A stretch of DNA of 42,701 nucleotides, from positions 1 to 42,701 of the forward strand of contig WRLK01000027.1 in assembly GCA_009777635.1 (NCBI GenBank), given 5' to 3'. Of the stretch, positions 8,929 to 17,190 are shown piece by piece. The notes beneath the pieces were generated by a model, which saw only the letters and a program-made list of their open reading frames with translations, did no database searches and was not told where the DNA came from. The translations under genes and the position numbers were made by a program. This stretch comes from Oscillospiraceae bacterium (GTDB taxonomy: Bacteria > Bacillota > Clostridia > Oscillospirales > Ruminococcaceae). The stretch's first letter is position 1. Every line of letters starts with the position of its first letter.

Positions 8929-9094
8929 ATGAAAGCGAATCAAGCAATAATTGAAAAAGCGAAAGAGGCGTCGCTGGCCCTGCAACGATATACGTGGGAA
9001 CAGGGAACCGTTTGATCGTCCCTATATCGCGCCGGAAGGACAGGCGTTTTTTCTGTTGATGGAAGCCGCCGCCATAGATTATTACGGCAAATAG
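8929..9094 (+). pseudogene. Internal-deletion remnant of a GH88/GH105-like hydrolase gene
   Basis: An ATG at 8929 opens 28 codons that look like the start of an unsaturated-glucuronyl/rhamnogalacturonyl hydrolase (ASLALQRYTWEQGTV), then stop at 9013-9015. Overlapping that stop, one base out of frame (from 9011), is what looks like the C-terminal end of the same kind of protein (DRPYIAPEGQAFFLLMEAA), closed by TAG at 9092-9094. If both readings are right, roughly 300 central codons were lost in one deletion with junction near 9008-9014. The family call rests on two short segments. Confidence 0.5.
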
Positions 9095-9192
9095 CCGGTC
9101 ATCGTGACGCCGATTCTATGCGCTTTGCACACTCGCAAAGAAGCATTACGCAACTTGGTATTACTATCAAATCCGTGAAAGGGAGAATCAAA

Positions 9193-11559
9193 ATGAAATT
9201 CACAGAAGGGTACTGGCTTCGAAGCGAACGTGCAAACGCTTCTTACGCTATGCACGCATATCAAATTTATGCGCTGCCCGACAGGCTTCGCGTCGTTTCA
9301 ACCGAAAAAATAATTCGCAGCCGTTCGGACACATTGAATGTTGCGACGATTACAACGGATTTTTATTCGGTAAACGAGAACACGGTTGGCGTGAGAAGCT
9401 GGCATCATGAAGCGTATCGTTCCGGCGAACCCCGTACACCCATGCACAGCTACCCTTGCGCGGTAAATATTAAGGAAGATGAAAACGAAGCTGTCATGAC
9501 GGCAGGGAATCTAATCGTCCGCGTGGACAAAAAGGAATGGGGCTTCCGCTTTGAAGCTGAGGGAAAAATTCTTACCAGCTGCGGTTTTCGCAATCTTGGA
9601 TACATACGGTACGACCGGCCGCCATCCACCATGTTCCCGGAGGAAAATTACCTGCGCGAAAACGGAAAACCTTACATGGTCACTGAACTGAGCCTTCGTC
9701 CCGATGAATGCGTTTACGGCTTTGGCGAAAGGTTTACCGCTTTCGTAAAAAACGGCCAGCAAATAGATATTTGGAACGAAGACGGCGGCACATCGTCTCA
9801 AGTCGCGTACAAGAATATTCCTTTTTATTTGACAAACCACAATTATGGCGTTTTTGTCGAACACACCGCGCCCGTATCATTTGAGGTAGCAAGCGAAAAA
9901 GTCGAATACGTGGGGTTTTCCGTTCCCGGGGAGGAAATCCGCTACAATGTTATTTGCGGCAATAATCCCGCCGAGGTGCTTAAAACTTACGCCAATATTA
10001 CCGGCAAACCCGCCCTGCCTCCAGCGTGGAGCTTCGGCTTATGGCTTTCCACTTCTTTTACTACAGATTATGACGAAAAAACGGTAGCTTCCTTTATCGA
10101 TGGCATGGCGGAAAGGGAAATTCCTTTAAGCGTGTTCCACTACGATTGCTTCTGGATGAAGCCGTTGCATTGGTGCGATTTTGAATGGGATTCCTCAATC
10201 TTTCCCGATATTGAAAACATGCTAAAGCGAATCCGTGAGCGTGGTCTGCGTATCAGCGTTTGGATTAATCCGTATGTCGCGCAGGGAAGCGAATTCTTTG
10301 CCGAAGGCGCGGAAAAAAGCTACTTCCTCACGAGAGCCGATGGCAAGGGTGTACGCCAGCTTGACCACTGGCAGCCCGGCATGGCGATTGTAGATTTTAC
10401 TAACCCCGCAGCTTACGAATGGTATGCCGGTCAGATAAAAAAACTCATTCATATAGGAATCGACAGCTTTAAGACAGACTTCGGTGAGCGCATACCTGTG
10501 GACGTTGAATATTACAATGGCGCCGATCCTTTAAGTATGCACAACTATTACCCTTATCTTTACAACAAGTGTGTGTTTGAAGCCATTGAGGAAGAGCGGG
10601 GTAAAGGCAGCGCGGTAGTATTCGCGCGAAGCGCCGCTGCCGGCTGCCAACAATTCCCTCTGCATTGGGGCGGCGACAACAGTGCGAATTATCCGAGTAT
10701 GGCTGAAACTTTGCGGGGTGGTTTAAGCTTTGCGATGAGCGGATTTTCCTTTTGGAGCCACGATATAGGCGGCTTTGAACAGACTTCCAGCCCAGACTTA
10801 TTTAAAAGATGGCTGGCCTTTGGACTTTTAAGCACGCACAGCAGGCTGCACGGAAGCGAAAGCTACCGGGTACCGTGGGCCTTTGACGACGAATCCTGCG
10901 ATGTCGCCAAAACCTTCGCCAAGCTTAAAAACCGGCTGATGCCTTATTTGTATGCTATGGCTGTTAAGGCCAGCCATACGGGATTACCGGTTTTGCGGCC
11001 TATGGTTCTGGAATTTTGCGGGGACCCCGCCGTTGATTATCTTGACCGCCAGTATATGCTGGGCGACAGCATTCTGGTCGCTCCGATTCTAAACGAGGAG
11101 GGCCGCTGCGATTATTATCTTCCCCACGGCACATGGACGCATTTGTTGAGCGGCGAAGTACGTGAGGGCGGCAGGTGGCACAAAGATATTTACGATTATT
11201 ACTCCTTGCCTTTATATATAAGGCCAAACACGCTTCTCGCTTTGGGCGCAAATGAGCAAAGACCGGACTACCATTACAGCGACGGTGTCAGCTTACATCT
11301 CTTTGCTTTGGATAATGGAAATTGCGCGGTTTGCGATATCCCGAACGTTAAGGGAGAGAGCGAGGCAGTCGTTACCGCCGTGCGAGAGGGCGCGCGCATA
11401 ACTTTTGATTTAACCGCCGCGCTTGCGAAAAGCCGCATTATTCCGCACGGCTTAATTATAAAGCAAGTAGAATACGGCACAATGCAAATTGACAATGGTA
11501 TTGCATGTGTAATACCCGAAAAGGATACGCTCCGTGTAATCATAACTGTTGAGGAATGA
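9193..11559 (+). CDS. GH31 alpha-xylosidase, YicI-like
   Basis: Read from the ATG at 9193 (after AAAGGGAGA) it is 788 aa; an in-frame ATG at 9118 lacks a ribosome-binding site. The nucleophile is Asp429 in KTDFGERIP and the acid/base is Asp495 in WGGDNSANY; their 66-residue spacing equals that of E. coli YicI (416 and 482). HYDCFWMKPLHWCDFEWD upstream of the nucleophile is characteristic of alpha-xylosidases rather than alpha-glucosidases. No signal peptide is present, so it removes non-reducing alpha-1,6-linked xylose from imported xyloglucan-type oligosaccharides in the cytoplasm. It is in the importer operon. Confidence 0.93.
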   Translation: MKFTEGYWLRSERANASYAMHAYQIYALPDRLRVVSTEKIIRSRSDTLNVATITTDFYSVNENTVGVRSWHHEAYRSGEPRTPMHSYPCAVNIKEDENEAVMTAGNLIVRVDKKEWGFRFEAEGKILTSCGFRNLGYIRYDRPPSTMFPEENYLRENGKPYMVTELSLRPDECVYGFGERFTAFVKNGQQIDIWNEDGGTSSQVAYKNIPFYLTNHNYGVFVEHTAPVSFEVASEKVEYVGFSVPGEEIRYNVICGNNPAEVLKTYANITGKPALPPAWSFGLWLSTSFTTDYDEKTVASFIDGMAEREIPLSVFHYDCFWMKPLHWCDFEWDSSIFPDIENMLKRIRERGLRISVWINPYVAQGSEFFAEGAEKSYFLTRADGKGVRQLDHWQPGMAIVDFTNPAAYEWYAGQIKKLIHIGIDSFKTDFGERIPVDVEYYNGADPLSMHNYYPYLYNKCVFEAIEEERGKGSAVVFARSAAAGCQQFPLHWGGDNSANYPSMAETLRGGLSFAMSGFSFWSHDIGGFEQTSSPDLFKRWLAFGLLSTHSRLHGSESYRVPWAFDDESCDVAKTFAKLKNRLMPYLYAMAVKASHTGLPVLRPMVLEFCGDPAVDYLDRQYMLGDSILVAPILNEEGRCDYYLPHGTWTHLLSGEVREGGRWHKDIYDYYSLPLYIRPNTLLALGANEQRPDYHYSDGVSLHLFALDNGNCAVCDIPNVKGESEAVVTAVREGARITFDLTAALAKSRIIPHGLIIKQVEYGTMQIDNGIACVIPEKDTLRVIITVEE

Positions 11560-11632
11560 TGGCGGCAGCAGCCCGCAGTATGTAATATAGAGAATGATAA
11601 TTGACGGGAAAAATGTGAACCGGGGTATTGAA

Positions 11633-13618
11633 ATGAAAGGGTTTTATTTCGGAGTAGACTATTATCCAGAACATTGGCCGAAGGCGCGATGGAAAACAGA
11701 CGTGAAGTTAATGAAAGACTTAGGCGTCGACGTTGTGCGAATGGCGGAGTTTTCGTGGAGTAAACTGGAGCCGCGTAAAGATGAATACAATTTTGGCTGG
11801 CTTGATGAAGCGATAGAGCTTCTGGCTTCCCAAGGGATAAAAACGATTCTTTGTACTCCCTCGGCAGCTCCCCCTGCTTGGATTATACGCGAAACCCCAG
11901 ATATTCAGCCGACAGATATTGAGGGGCGGCGGCGGTATTTCGGCGGCCGGCATCATAATTGTCAATCTCATCCGGTTTATCGGGAACACATACAACGATA
12001 TGTCACGGCGTTTGGCGCACATTTCGGTAAAAATCCGAATATAATCGGTTGGCAAATTGACAATGAGCTGGGAAACAGCCATGCGGACTTGTGTACATGT
12101 CCTTACTGTGAAAGCCGCTTCCGGCTTTGGCTTCAAGCGAAGTATTGCAATATAGAAACGCTGAATAGAAAATGGGGCAATGCTTTTTGGAGTCAAGAGT
12201 ATCGTTGCTTTGATGAGATACAAGCACCCAAGATTACTGTTGCAGGCCGAAATCCATCTGCTATACTTGATTGGCGAAGATTCTGTTCTGATTTGATTGT
12301 AGATTTTCATCAATTTCAATCTGTAATTCTGCGCAAAAATGCGCCAGAAAAATTCATAACGCATAATATGATGGGTTTTGCAGATAAAGTTAATTATTAT
12401 GACCTCGGGGCTGATTTGGATTTTGTCTCCAGCGACAGCTATCCCGTAATTTTTATGGGCAAACAAAATTCCCCCAAGTATGCAAGAGTCGCCGCAGAAT
12501 CAGATTTAATGCGCTGCATAAAAGATAAAAATTTTTGGATGATGGAACAGCAAAGCGGAATCACAGGGTGGGAAATACTCGGACGAGCGCCGAAGCCGGG
12601 ACAGTTGGGTATATGGGCGGTGCAGGCAATTGCTCACGGCGCGGACACAGTTGTTTTCTTTCGTTGGCGGACATGTGCTATGGGAACAGAGCAGTATTGG
12701 CATGGAATTCTTCCGCATAGCGGGATACCGGGCAGAAATTATACGGAGCTTAAGGAAATGATAGCTGAAATGCGGCCTGTTATGGCCGAAGTGCAGGGCA
12801 CTGTTCCAAAACCTGAAGCAGGGATTGTCTTTTCCTATGACCAAGAGTACGGCATCCAGATACAACCACACCACCCGGACTTGAGCTATACTGAACAAGT
12901 GCTTATCTACCATATGGCCTTTTACAAGAAGAACATTCCGGTGGATATTATCAGCGAGCAGACCGATTTCAGCAAATATAAACTGCTGATTGCGCCGATT
13001 CAATATATCCTGTCTCCGACCCTCGCCGATAAATATGAAAAATATGTGAAAAGCGGCGGCAATCTTGTTTTGACGATGCGCTCCGGTGTAAAGGACGAAA
13101 GCAATCTATGCGTGACAAAACTTCCACTTCCGGGCCTTTTGGGTAAAGTATTGGGATTGGAAATACCCGAATATGATTGTCTGCGTGACACAAGCGTGCA
13201 AGTATCTTGGAAGGGCGAAAAGTATACCGCTGAAAAATGGAGCGACATCATTACCCTGACAGGAGCGGAAATGTTGGCTCAGTTTAGTTCTGAGTTTTAT
13301 TCCGGTTATCCCGCGATTACAAAAAATCAATACGGCAATGGCCGAGCTTTCTATGTGGGAACTGAACCTACGGAAGATTTGATAGATCGGCTGATAAAAG
13401 AATTGGCGGATGAATTGACAATTGCGTCGTTGGGCAAGACCCCGGACGGTGTTGAAATTACCGCGCGCGGCGGTTATGTTTTCGTAATAAATCATACGGA
13501 GCAAATACAAAAGATAAGCGTTCCCGCCTCTTGGGAACCAATTGTATTTCATAACGCCGATACCATTGCGCCTTACGCATATCATGTTTATAAGGATAAA
13601 GCGTATTTTATCTTATAA
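11633..13618 (+). CDS. GH42 beta-galactosidase
   Basis: Read from the ATG at 11633 it is 661 aa, the usual GH42 length; the in-frame ATG at 11594 would add 13 unconserved residues. The TIM barrel covers about residues 1-385 with acid/base Glu145 (WQIDNELG) and nucleophile Glu305 (WMMEQQSG). A Cys in HHNCQSH and CTCPYC after the acid/base form the zinc site of many GH42 enzymes. A trimerisation domain and a small C-terminal beta domain follow. It would release terminal galactose (or alpha-L-arabinopyranose) from imported oligosaccharides, complementing GH31 and GH43. It is the last gene of the carbohydrate locus. Confidence 0.93.
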   Translation: MKGFYFGVDYYPEHWPKARWKTDVKLMKDLGVDVVRMAEFSWSKLEPRKDEYNFGWLDEAIELLASQGIKTILCTPSAAPPAWIIRETPDIQPTDIEGRRRYFGGRHHNCQSHPVYREHIQRYVTAFGAHFGKNPNIIGWQIDNELGNSHADLCTCPYCESRFRLWLQAKYCNIETLNRKWGNAFWSQEYRCFDEIQAPKITVAGRNPSAILDWRRFCSDLIVDFHQFQSVILRKNAPEKFITHNMMGFADKVNYYDLGADLDFVSSDSYPVIFMGKQNSPKYARVAAESDLMRCIKDKNFWMMEQQSGITGWEILGRAPKPGQLGIWAVQAIAHGADTVVFFRWRTCAMGTEQYWHGILPHSGIPGRNYTELKEMIAEMRPVMAEVQGTVPKPEAGIVFSYDQEYGIQIQPHHPDLSYTEQVLIYHMAFYKKNIPVDIISEQTDFSKYKLLIAPIQYILSPTLADKYEKYVKSGGNLVLTMRSGVKDESNLCVTKLPLPGLLGKVLGLEIPEYDCLRDTSVQVSWKGEKYTAEKWSDIITLTGAEMLAQFSSEFYSGYPAITKNQYGNGRAFYVGTEPTEDLIDRLIKELADELTIASLGKTPDGVEITARGGYVFVINHTEQIQKISVPASWEPIVFHNADTIAPYAYHVYKDKAYFIL

Positions 13619-14012
13619 TGAAAACTATATTTTATATTGTAAAAAACGGATATATATTGGCTATTTTGTTGGATTAGAAGACCGCATGCCTTTAAATAAT
13701 ATCTATTTAGAATGCAGGTTCCGATTGCATAGAAAAAACGGTCACCTAGAAATAGGAAATTCAGCAAGTGAAAGTGTATAATTGATAAAAAAAGCGCCGG
13801 ATGATTGCCATAAGTTCACTATTGATGAAGAAACAGCAACCGTCTACCACATAGTTGCATTTGCTCTATTGTAACCGCTCCTTCAATTTCGCTCATCACT
13901 AATTCTACAGGGCGACCATTGTATCCGTATATATATGCGGCACAATCCTCCTGTTAGCGCCACAGCACTAATCGTTTAACAATTTGGAACAAGAGATAAA
14001 ATAGATAGATAG
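13619..14012. other. Gene-poor junction between carbohydrate locus and mobile-element debris
   Basis: About 390 bp of A/T-rich sequence with no intact gene. The only recognisable coding trace is the serine-recombinase scrap at 13782-13874. A short minus-strand frame at 13819-13954 reads protein-like but lacks a proper start. The sequence AGATAGATAGATAG near 14000 is a simple repeat. I see no terminator after the GH42 gene and no clear attachment site. Confidence 0.5.
13782..13874 (+). pseudogene. Scrap of a large serine recombinase gene
   Basis: Thirty codons read IKKAPDDCHKFTIDEETATV and onward, resembling the segment after the catalytic domain of TnpX-type large serine recombinases, where a (K/N)DPxDxHKLxIDEEAAxxV motif precedes the recombinase domain. 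It has no ATG, catalytic domain or C-terminus. It is probably the debris of an older integrated element at this locus. Confidence 0.4.
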
Positions 14013-14225
14013 ACCAAAATACCGGCAACATCCCATCAGCGCGCCAAGTTGCTATATCTGATGAAAATATTGCTTGAAAAGACGGATGAAACCAACCCCA
14101 TGGCCGCAAGCGAGCTTTCAGCGGAACTATCGGCTTATGGCGTAAAGGCCGAGCGCAAAACCATATATATGGATTTAGAACTTCTTTCCCTGTTCGGCCT
14201 CGACATTGAGCAGCGGCGGGGCTGA
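14013..14225 (+). pseudogene. N-terminal fragment of a WYL-domain transcriptional regulator
   Basis: The frame from 14013 to the TGA at 14223-14225 reads KLLYLMKILLEKTDETNPM, then a winged-helix region with AYGVKAERKTIYMDLELL and LFGLDIE. This is the standard N-terminal helix-turn-helix of WYL regulators. The WYL sensor domain (about 200 residues) is missing. The likely original start is a codon now reading ATA at 14019-14021, followed by P-A-T-S. An ATG at 14061 would give a shorter peptide. It is probably not functional. Confidence 0.55.
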
Positions 14226-14340
14226 TACAGATAACGATGGGGAAATCAGCATAGCGGCGCGCGGCGATATTGCTGATGGACTTTCTGCGCAAGCGGCTCG
14301 TGATGCCGACAAGCTGTTTGAGGACGATTGGAATGATTGA
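14226..14340 (+). pseudogene. Unidentified C-terminal frame upstream of the ImmA-like gene
   Basis: This frame ends ADGLSAQAARDADKLFEDDW plus two residues and a TGA that overlaps the ATG of the ImmA-like gene (AATGATTGATG). The overlap suggests a once-coupled upstream gene. In mobile elements that partner is usually an XRE regulator, but no helix-turn-helix remains here, so the identity is open. Confidence 0.3.
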
Positions 14341-15099
14341 TGCCGCCGCTCGCGCTAAACGGGTTTTGAAAGATAATCAAATAACAGATATTCCCGCATT
14401 GGCATTGAAGGACATATCAAAAAGTGAGGGCATCCGCTTTGCATTGAACGACTATCCTATGGGTTTATGGGATGGCACGTTGCTTTTCAAAGGCGATAAA
14501 CGCGCCATTCTTATAAACACGCATAAAGGCAATGCAGGCAGGCATAACTTTACATTCGCTCACGAACTAGGGCATTATTTCCTTAATCATCAGCCGAATT
14601 TTAACCATGATGGGCAGCCAATAATTCGCTGTACCGCATCAGATATTGATAACAACCAAAAAACGCGAGAGGTTGAAGCGAATCTTTTTGCCGTGGAATT
14701 ACTAATGCCGGAGGATAGTTTTCGCCTTTATATGGCAGGCGCCCCTATAGATTTTGAACTTATTGGAGGTTTAGCAAACAGGTACATGGTGTCCAAACAC
14801 GCTTGCAGTAATCACATACTAGGTTTTACACAAGCGCCATGTGTCATTTTCGGACTAATGGTATCAACATTACAGGTTTTGCTTTCTCTCGTGCAGCGAG
14901 GGGTTTCCTGCGTGAAATGGAAATACTTCCTCATGGCACAACAGCGTATACGGCTGTGACAGAGAAGCGTTGGGATAAGGATTTTACATCATGCAATACA
15001 GACAAATGGCTTTGTCGGACTATCCCCGGTGAAGCCGTTTATGAATGCACTCATTTTCATCGGGAAAGCGGTGCAGCAATGACGATTATTAAATGGTAG
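14333..15099 (+). pseudogene. ImmA/IrrE-type metallopeptidase, frameshifted
   Basis: From ATG 14333 the frame carries a zinc-protease domain with HEXXH in FTFAHELGHYFLNH, followed by REVEANLFAVELLMP with the third-ligand Glu, and VSKHA typical of ImmA proteins that cleave phage or ICE repressors. In this frame the protein ends at 14959 with an atypical tail. One frame over, a well-formed sequence (GFLREMEILPHGTTAYTAV through ECTHFHRESG) continues to TAG at 15097-15099. A shift of one base near 14810-14840 would join them into about 255 aa. The missing helix-turn-helix partner upstream also points to decay. Confidence 0.6.
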
Positions 15100-15226
15100 C
15101 CATTTGAAAAGTTCAACAATAATTCAACTCGACCGCTGAATTTTAATCGAAATCGCCATCGATTAGTAGAATATCATTCGCAACAATCCGATTATAGTGA
15201 GACATATTAGAGTTCGGCGCAAACCG

Positions 15227-15700
15227 TCAAAAGATAACTTGACAGTAAACGTGGAGGTGAAAATGGTAGACATCCCTGCCAAATTGCTCAGACAGCGCCT
15301 TATTCCGCTCATCCGCGTGCATGACCGCCGAGAGAATATACTTGCTGCTGACTTGTTTTTCGGCAAAACGGAATGCCTCCTCAAAGAATTGTTTTGCATA
15401 TTCATACCCGCCGTGGTTATCAAAATAAGCTGTGTTGACGTCAAAGACCAGTTCCCCAAACACCTTGGCATCGGCTTTTAACCCGCGTGTACTGACCGTT
15501 CCCCCCGCAATCATGCGATCAAGCGCCTGTGTATATGTGCTTTCACATCTGCGAAAATGTACGTTCATATGGGAACGCGAAAGTTCAATGTCGGGATTAC
15601 TGTAGCTTTCGTTTTTGCGTTCGTTATGCCGCTCCCGGATTCCAATCCCGCACTTTTGATAGGACTGGTTGCGCACAACCGTCCTATCGGTTTTTGACAT
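15227..15700 (-). pseudogene. MobV/Pre-type relaxase, 3'-truncated
   Basis: The 157-residue frame begins MSKTDRTVVRNQSYQKCGIG after a strong GGAGGTGA site and follows the N-terminal half of Pre/Mob relaxases (PF01076). It reaches the metal-binding histidine motif HFHLHV and then breaks after four unrelated residues. The rest of the relaxase and its C-terminal domain are gone. Beyond the break another short frame (NRIVANDILLIDGDFD, about 15158-15217 on this strand) looks like the end of a different gene. So a deletion has joined unrelated ends, and mobilisation activity is unlikely. Confidence 0.7.
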
Positions 15701-15736
15701 AAGCTCACCTCCATCATAGCAATTGATATTGCTTAA

Positions 15737-15789
15737 TATTATTATAGCAAATACTATTGATAAGTCAAAATAATATTGCTATAATAATA
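15737..15789. promoter_or_regulatory. Divergent overlapping promoters inside a perfect inverted repeat
   Basis: TATTATTATAGCAA (15737-15750) and TTGCTATAATAATA (15776-15789) are a perfect 14-bp inverted repeat 25 bp apart. For the plus strand TTGATA (15757-15762), 17 bp, TATAAT (15780-15785) drives the XRE gene. For the minus strand TTGACT (15768-15763), 16 bp, TATAAT (15746-15741) drives the relaxase. Each -10 lies in one repeat arm, so a regulator dimer on the arms would block both promoters. The XRE protein at 15825 is the likely ligand. Confidence 0.8.
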
Positions 15790-15824
15790 AATGTGCAAAA
15801 CTATATAACAATGAGGTGAAAAAT

Positions 15825-16541
15825 ATGCCGCGAAGCAAAACAAAGACACTGCCCGGATATGAAACGCCGTTTGCCACAAGGTTGCGCGGGCTGATTGACG
15901 AGGCCGGGATACCGCAATCGGCGCTTGCCGGGCATATCGGCGTGACAAGGCAGGCAATCAGCGCGTATTCGCTTGGCGTTTCGGTGCCGGATATTGAAAA
16001 GTTTGAGGGCATCGCCGACTTTTTCGGGGTATCTACAGAATACCTGTTGGGGCGGACGGATATCAAAAAAGCGGACGCCTCGAAGCAGGCGGCCGCAGAG
16101 TATTTGGGATTGTCTGAAAAAGCGATTGATACAATTCGAGACTTGCAAGGCGTTCATTTTGAACAGAACTCGGAAAGTGATTACAAGATAACAGCCAAGC
16201 CAACAGAACCGCTGCCCGATATGTTCAGCGATTGGCTTGAAACTGTGGATTTATCCCTGCTGATGAGCGATGTGTGGCGGATGGTTTGCGCAACTGTTTC
16301 CGCGCAGGACAGTGGTGTAAACAACGAAAAATACAAGCTCGATCAGGCGCAAAAAGACGCGATATGGGATTTGAAGGAGCGCGGATATGTAACCCTTTCC
16401 ATGACGCAGCAGGTTTCGTTTTTCAGTGGAGTTGCTGCCGAAACTTTCAGGCGTTCGCTTGATGGTATGATTGATGAAGCCATTGCTTATGTGAATGGGC
16501 AAAATAAAGCAAAAAGCCCGACTGATGCAGGGGCGCGTTAA
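15825..16541 (+). CDS. XRE-family transcriptional regulator with C-terminal extension
   Basis: The protein is 238 aa from ATG 15825, preceded by GAGGTGA; a GTG at 15816 overlaps that site and is rejected. Residues about 10-70 form a Cro/CI helix-turn-helix (LAGHIGVTRQAISAYSLGVS, then FGVSTEYLLGRTD). The remaining 160 residues have no motif I recognise and are typical of such regulators in Firmicutes mobile elements. It faces the palindromic divergent promoter and probably represses itself and the relaxase. Confidence 0.82.
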   Translation: MPRSKTKTLPGYETPFATRLRGLIDEAGIPQSALAGHIGVTRQAISAYSLGVSVPDIEKFEGIADFFGVSTEYLLGRTDIKKADASKQAAAEYLGLSEKAIDTIRDLQGVHFEQNSESDYKITAKPTEPLPDMFSDWLETVDLSLLMSDVWRMVCATVSAQDSGVNNEKYKLDQAQKDAIWDLKERGYVTLSMTQQVSFFSGVAAETFRRSLDGMIDEAIAYVNGQNKAKSPTDAGAR

Positions 16542-16656
16542 TATACTTTTTCAAAGTATATTACCCACTATGACAGTTTGGCTGCGCTGAAACTGCCGTG
16601 GGCTCTCCGAGGGGGATGCCAAGGGCGGGGGGAATGACATTTTTACAACAAACTCA

Positions 16657-16899
16657 TTAATCACGACCAAATAGATAATTAAGAGATGTATCAAGCACTT
16701 TAGAAATAGCATCAACTTCAATATCCGAAACCGTACGCTCCCCGTTTTCAATGCGCGAAACAGAGCCGCGGCAAACGTAAACCGCTTCGGTTTCAAGTTT
16801 TTCGGACAAGCCCTTTTGGCTAAGTCCCGCTTTTTGGCGAGCCTCTTTTATTCGTTTGCCAGTAATATTACATTGGATTCCATCAATAATTCTTGCCAT
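16657..16899 (-). CDS. Small XRE-family repressor
   Basis: An 80-aa protein that is almost entirely a Cro/CI helix-turn-helix: ITGKRIKEARQKAGLSQKGL, then YVCRGSVSRIENGERTVSDI and VLDTSLNYLFGRD. GAGGTG precedes the ATG. It is divergent from the gene at 17002, and the two repeats at 16913-16931 and 16961-16979 lie between them, an arrangement expected for a repressor controlling both directions. Confidence 0.85.
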   Translation of the reverse strand: MARIIDGIQCNITGKRIKEARQKAGLSQKGLSEKLETEAVYVCRGSVSRIENGERTVSDIEVDAISKVLDTSLNYLFGRD

Positions 16900-16912
16900 T
16901 TATACACACCTC

Positions 16913-16980
16913 ATGTCTTGACATAGGACAAATATAGTGTATACTAAAAAACAAGGAATCATGTCTTGTTACAGGACAAA
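16913..16980. promoter_or_regulatory. Twin XRE operators and plus-strand promoter
   Basis: ATGTCTTGacATAGGACAA (16913-16931) and ATGTCTTGttACAGGACAA (16961-16979) are near-identical direct repeats 48 bp apart, each with dyad ends TGTC/GACA. The first overlaps the -35 of a plus-strand promoter, TTGACA (16918-16923), 16 bp, TATACT (16940-16945). The second lies just downstream of its start point. The pattern fits a lambda-like repressor region for the 80-aa XRE protein. Confidence 0.7.
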
Positions 16981-17001
16981 ACTATATGCGAGGTGGAAAT
17001 T

Positions 17002-17190
17002 ATGCCCGACTACAAAAAGCTCTACCACAAAGCCTATAACGCCATGACCGATGCGGAGCGATTGGTTGACAAAGCGGCGGCCATACTTCGTACAACCCAA
17101 CAGCAATGCGAGAAAATCTATGTTGATGCGGACGATACGCCCATTTCCTTGATTGACGGCGGAAAGGAGCCGAAACACGATGAAAAGTGA
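17002..17190 (+). CDS. Small conserved mobile-element protein
   Basis: A 62-aa protein, MPDYKKLYHKAYNAMTDAER onward, preceded by AGGTGG. It looks helical and has no catalytic motif. Proteins with this YKKLYHK...A start and a central CEKIYVD-like segment are common, uncharacterised passengers in Firmicutes conjugative and mobilisable elements. Its last codons overlap the start of the tnpV-like gene, so the two are cotranslated from the repressible promoter upstream. Confidence 0.7.
   Translation: MPDYKKLYHKAYNAMTDAERLVDKAAAILRTTQQQCEKIYVDADDTPISLIDGGKEPKHDEK

Noticed and set aside
9118-9192. Upstream start for the GH31 gene
   Set aside because: It adds 25 residues unlike GH31 N-termini and lacks a ribosome-binding site; 9193 has AAAGGGAGA.
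13819-13954. Minus-strand frame containing AAYIYGYNGRPVELVMSEIE
   Set aside because: Protein-like but without a start codon before its middle and with no family I recognise; probably debris.
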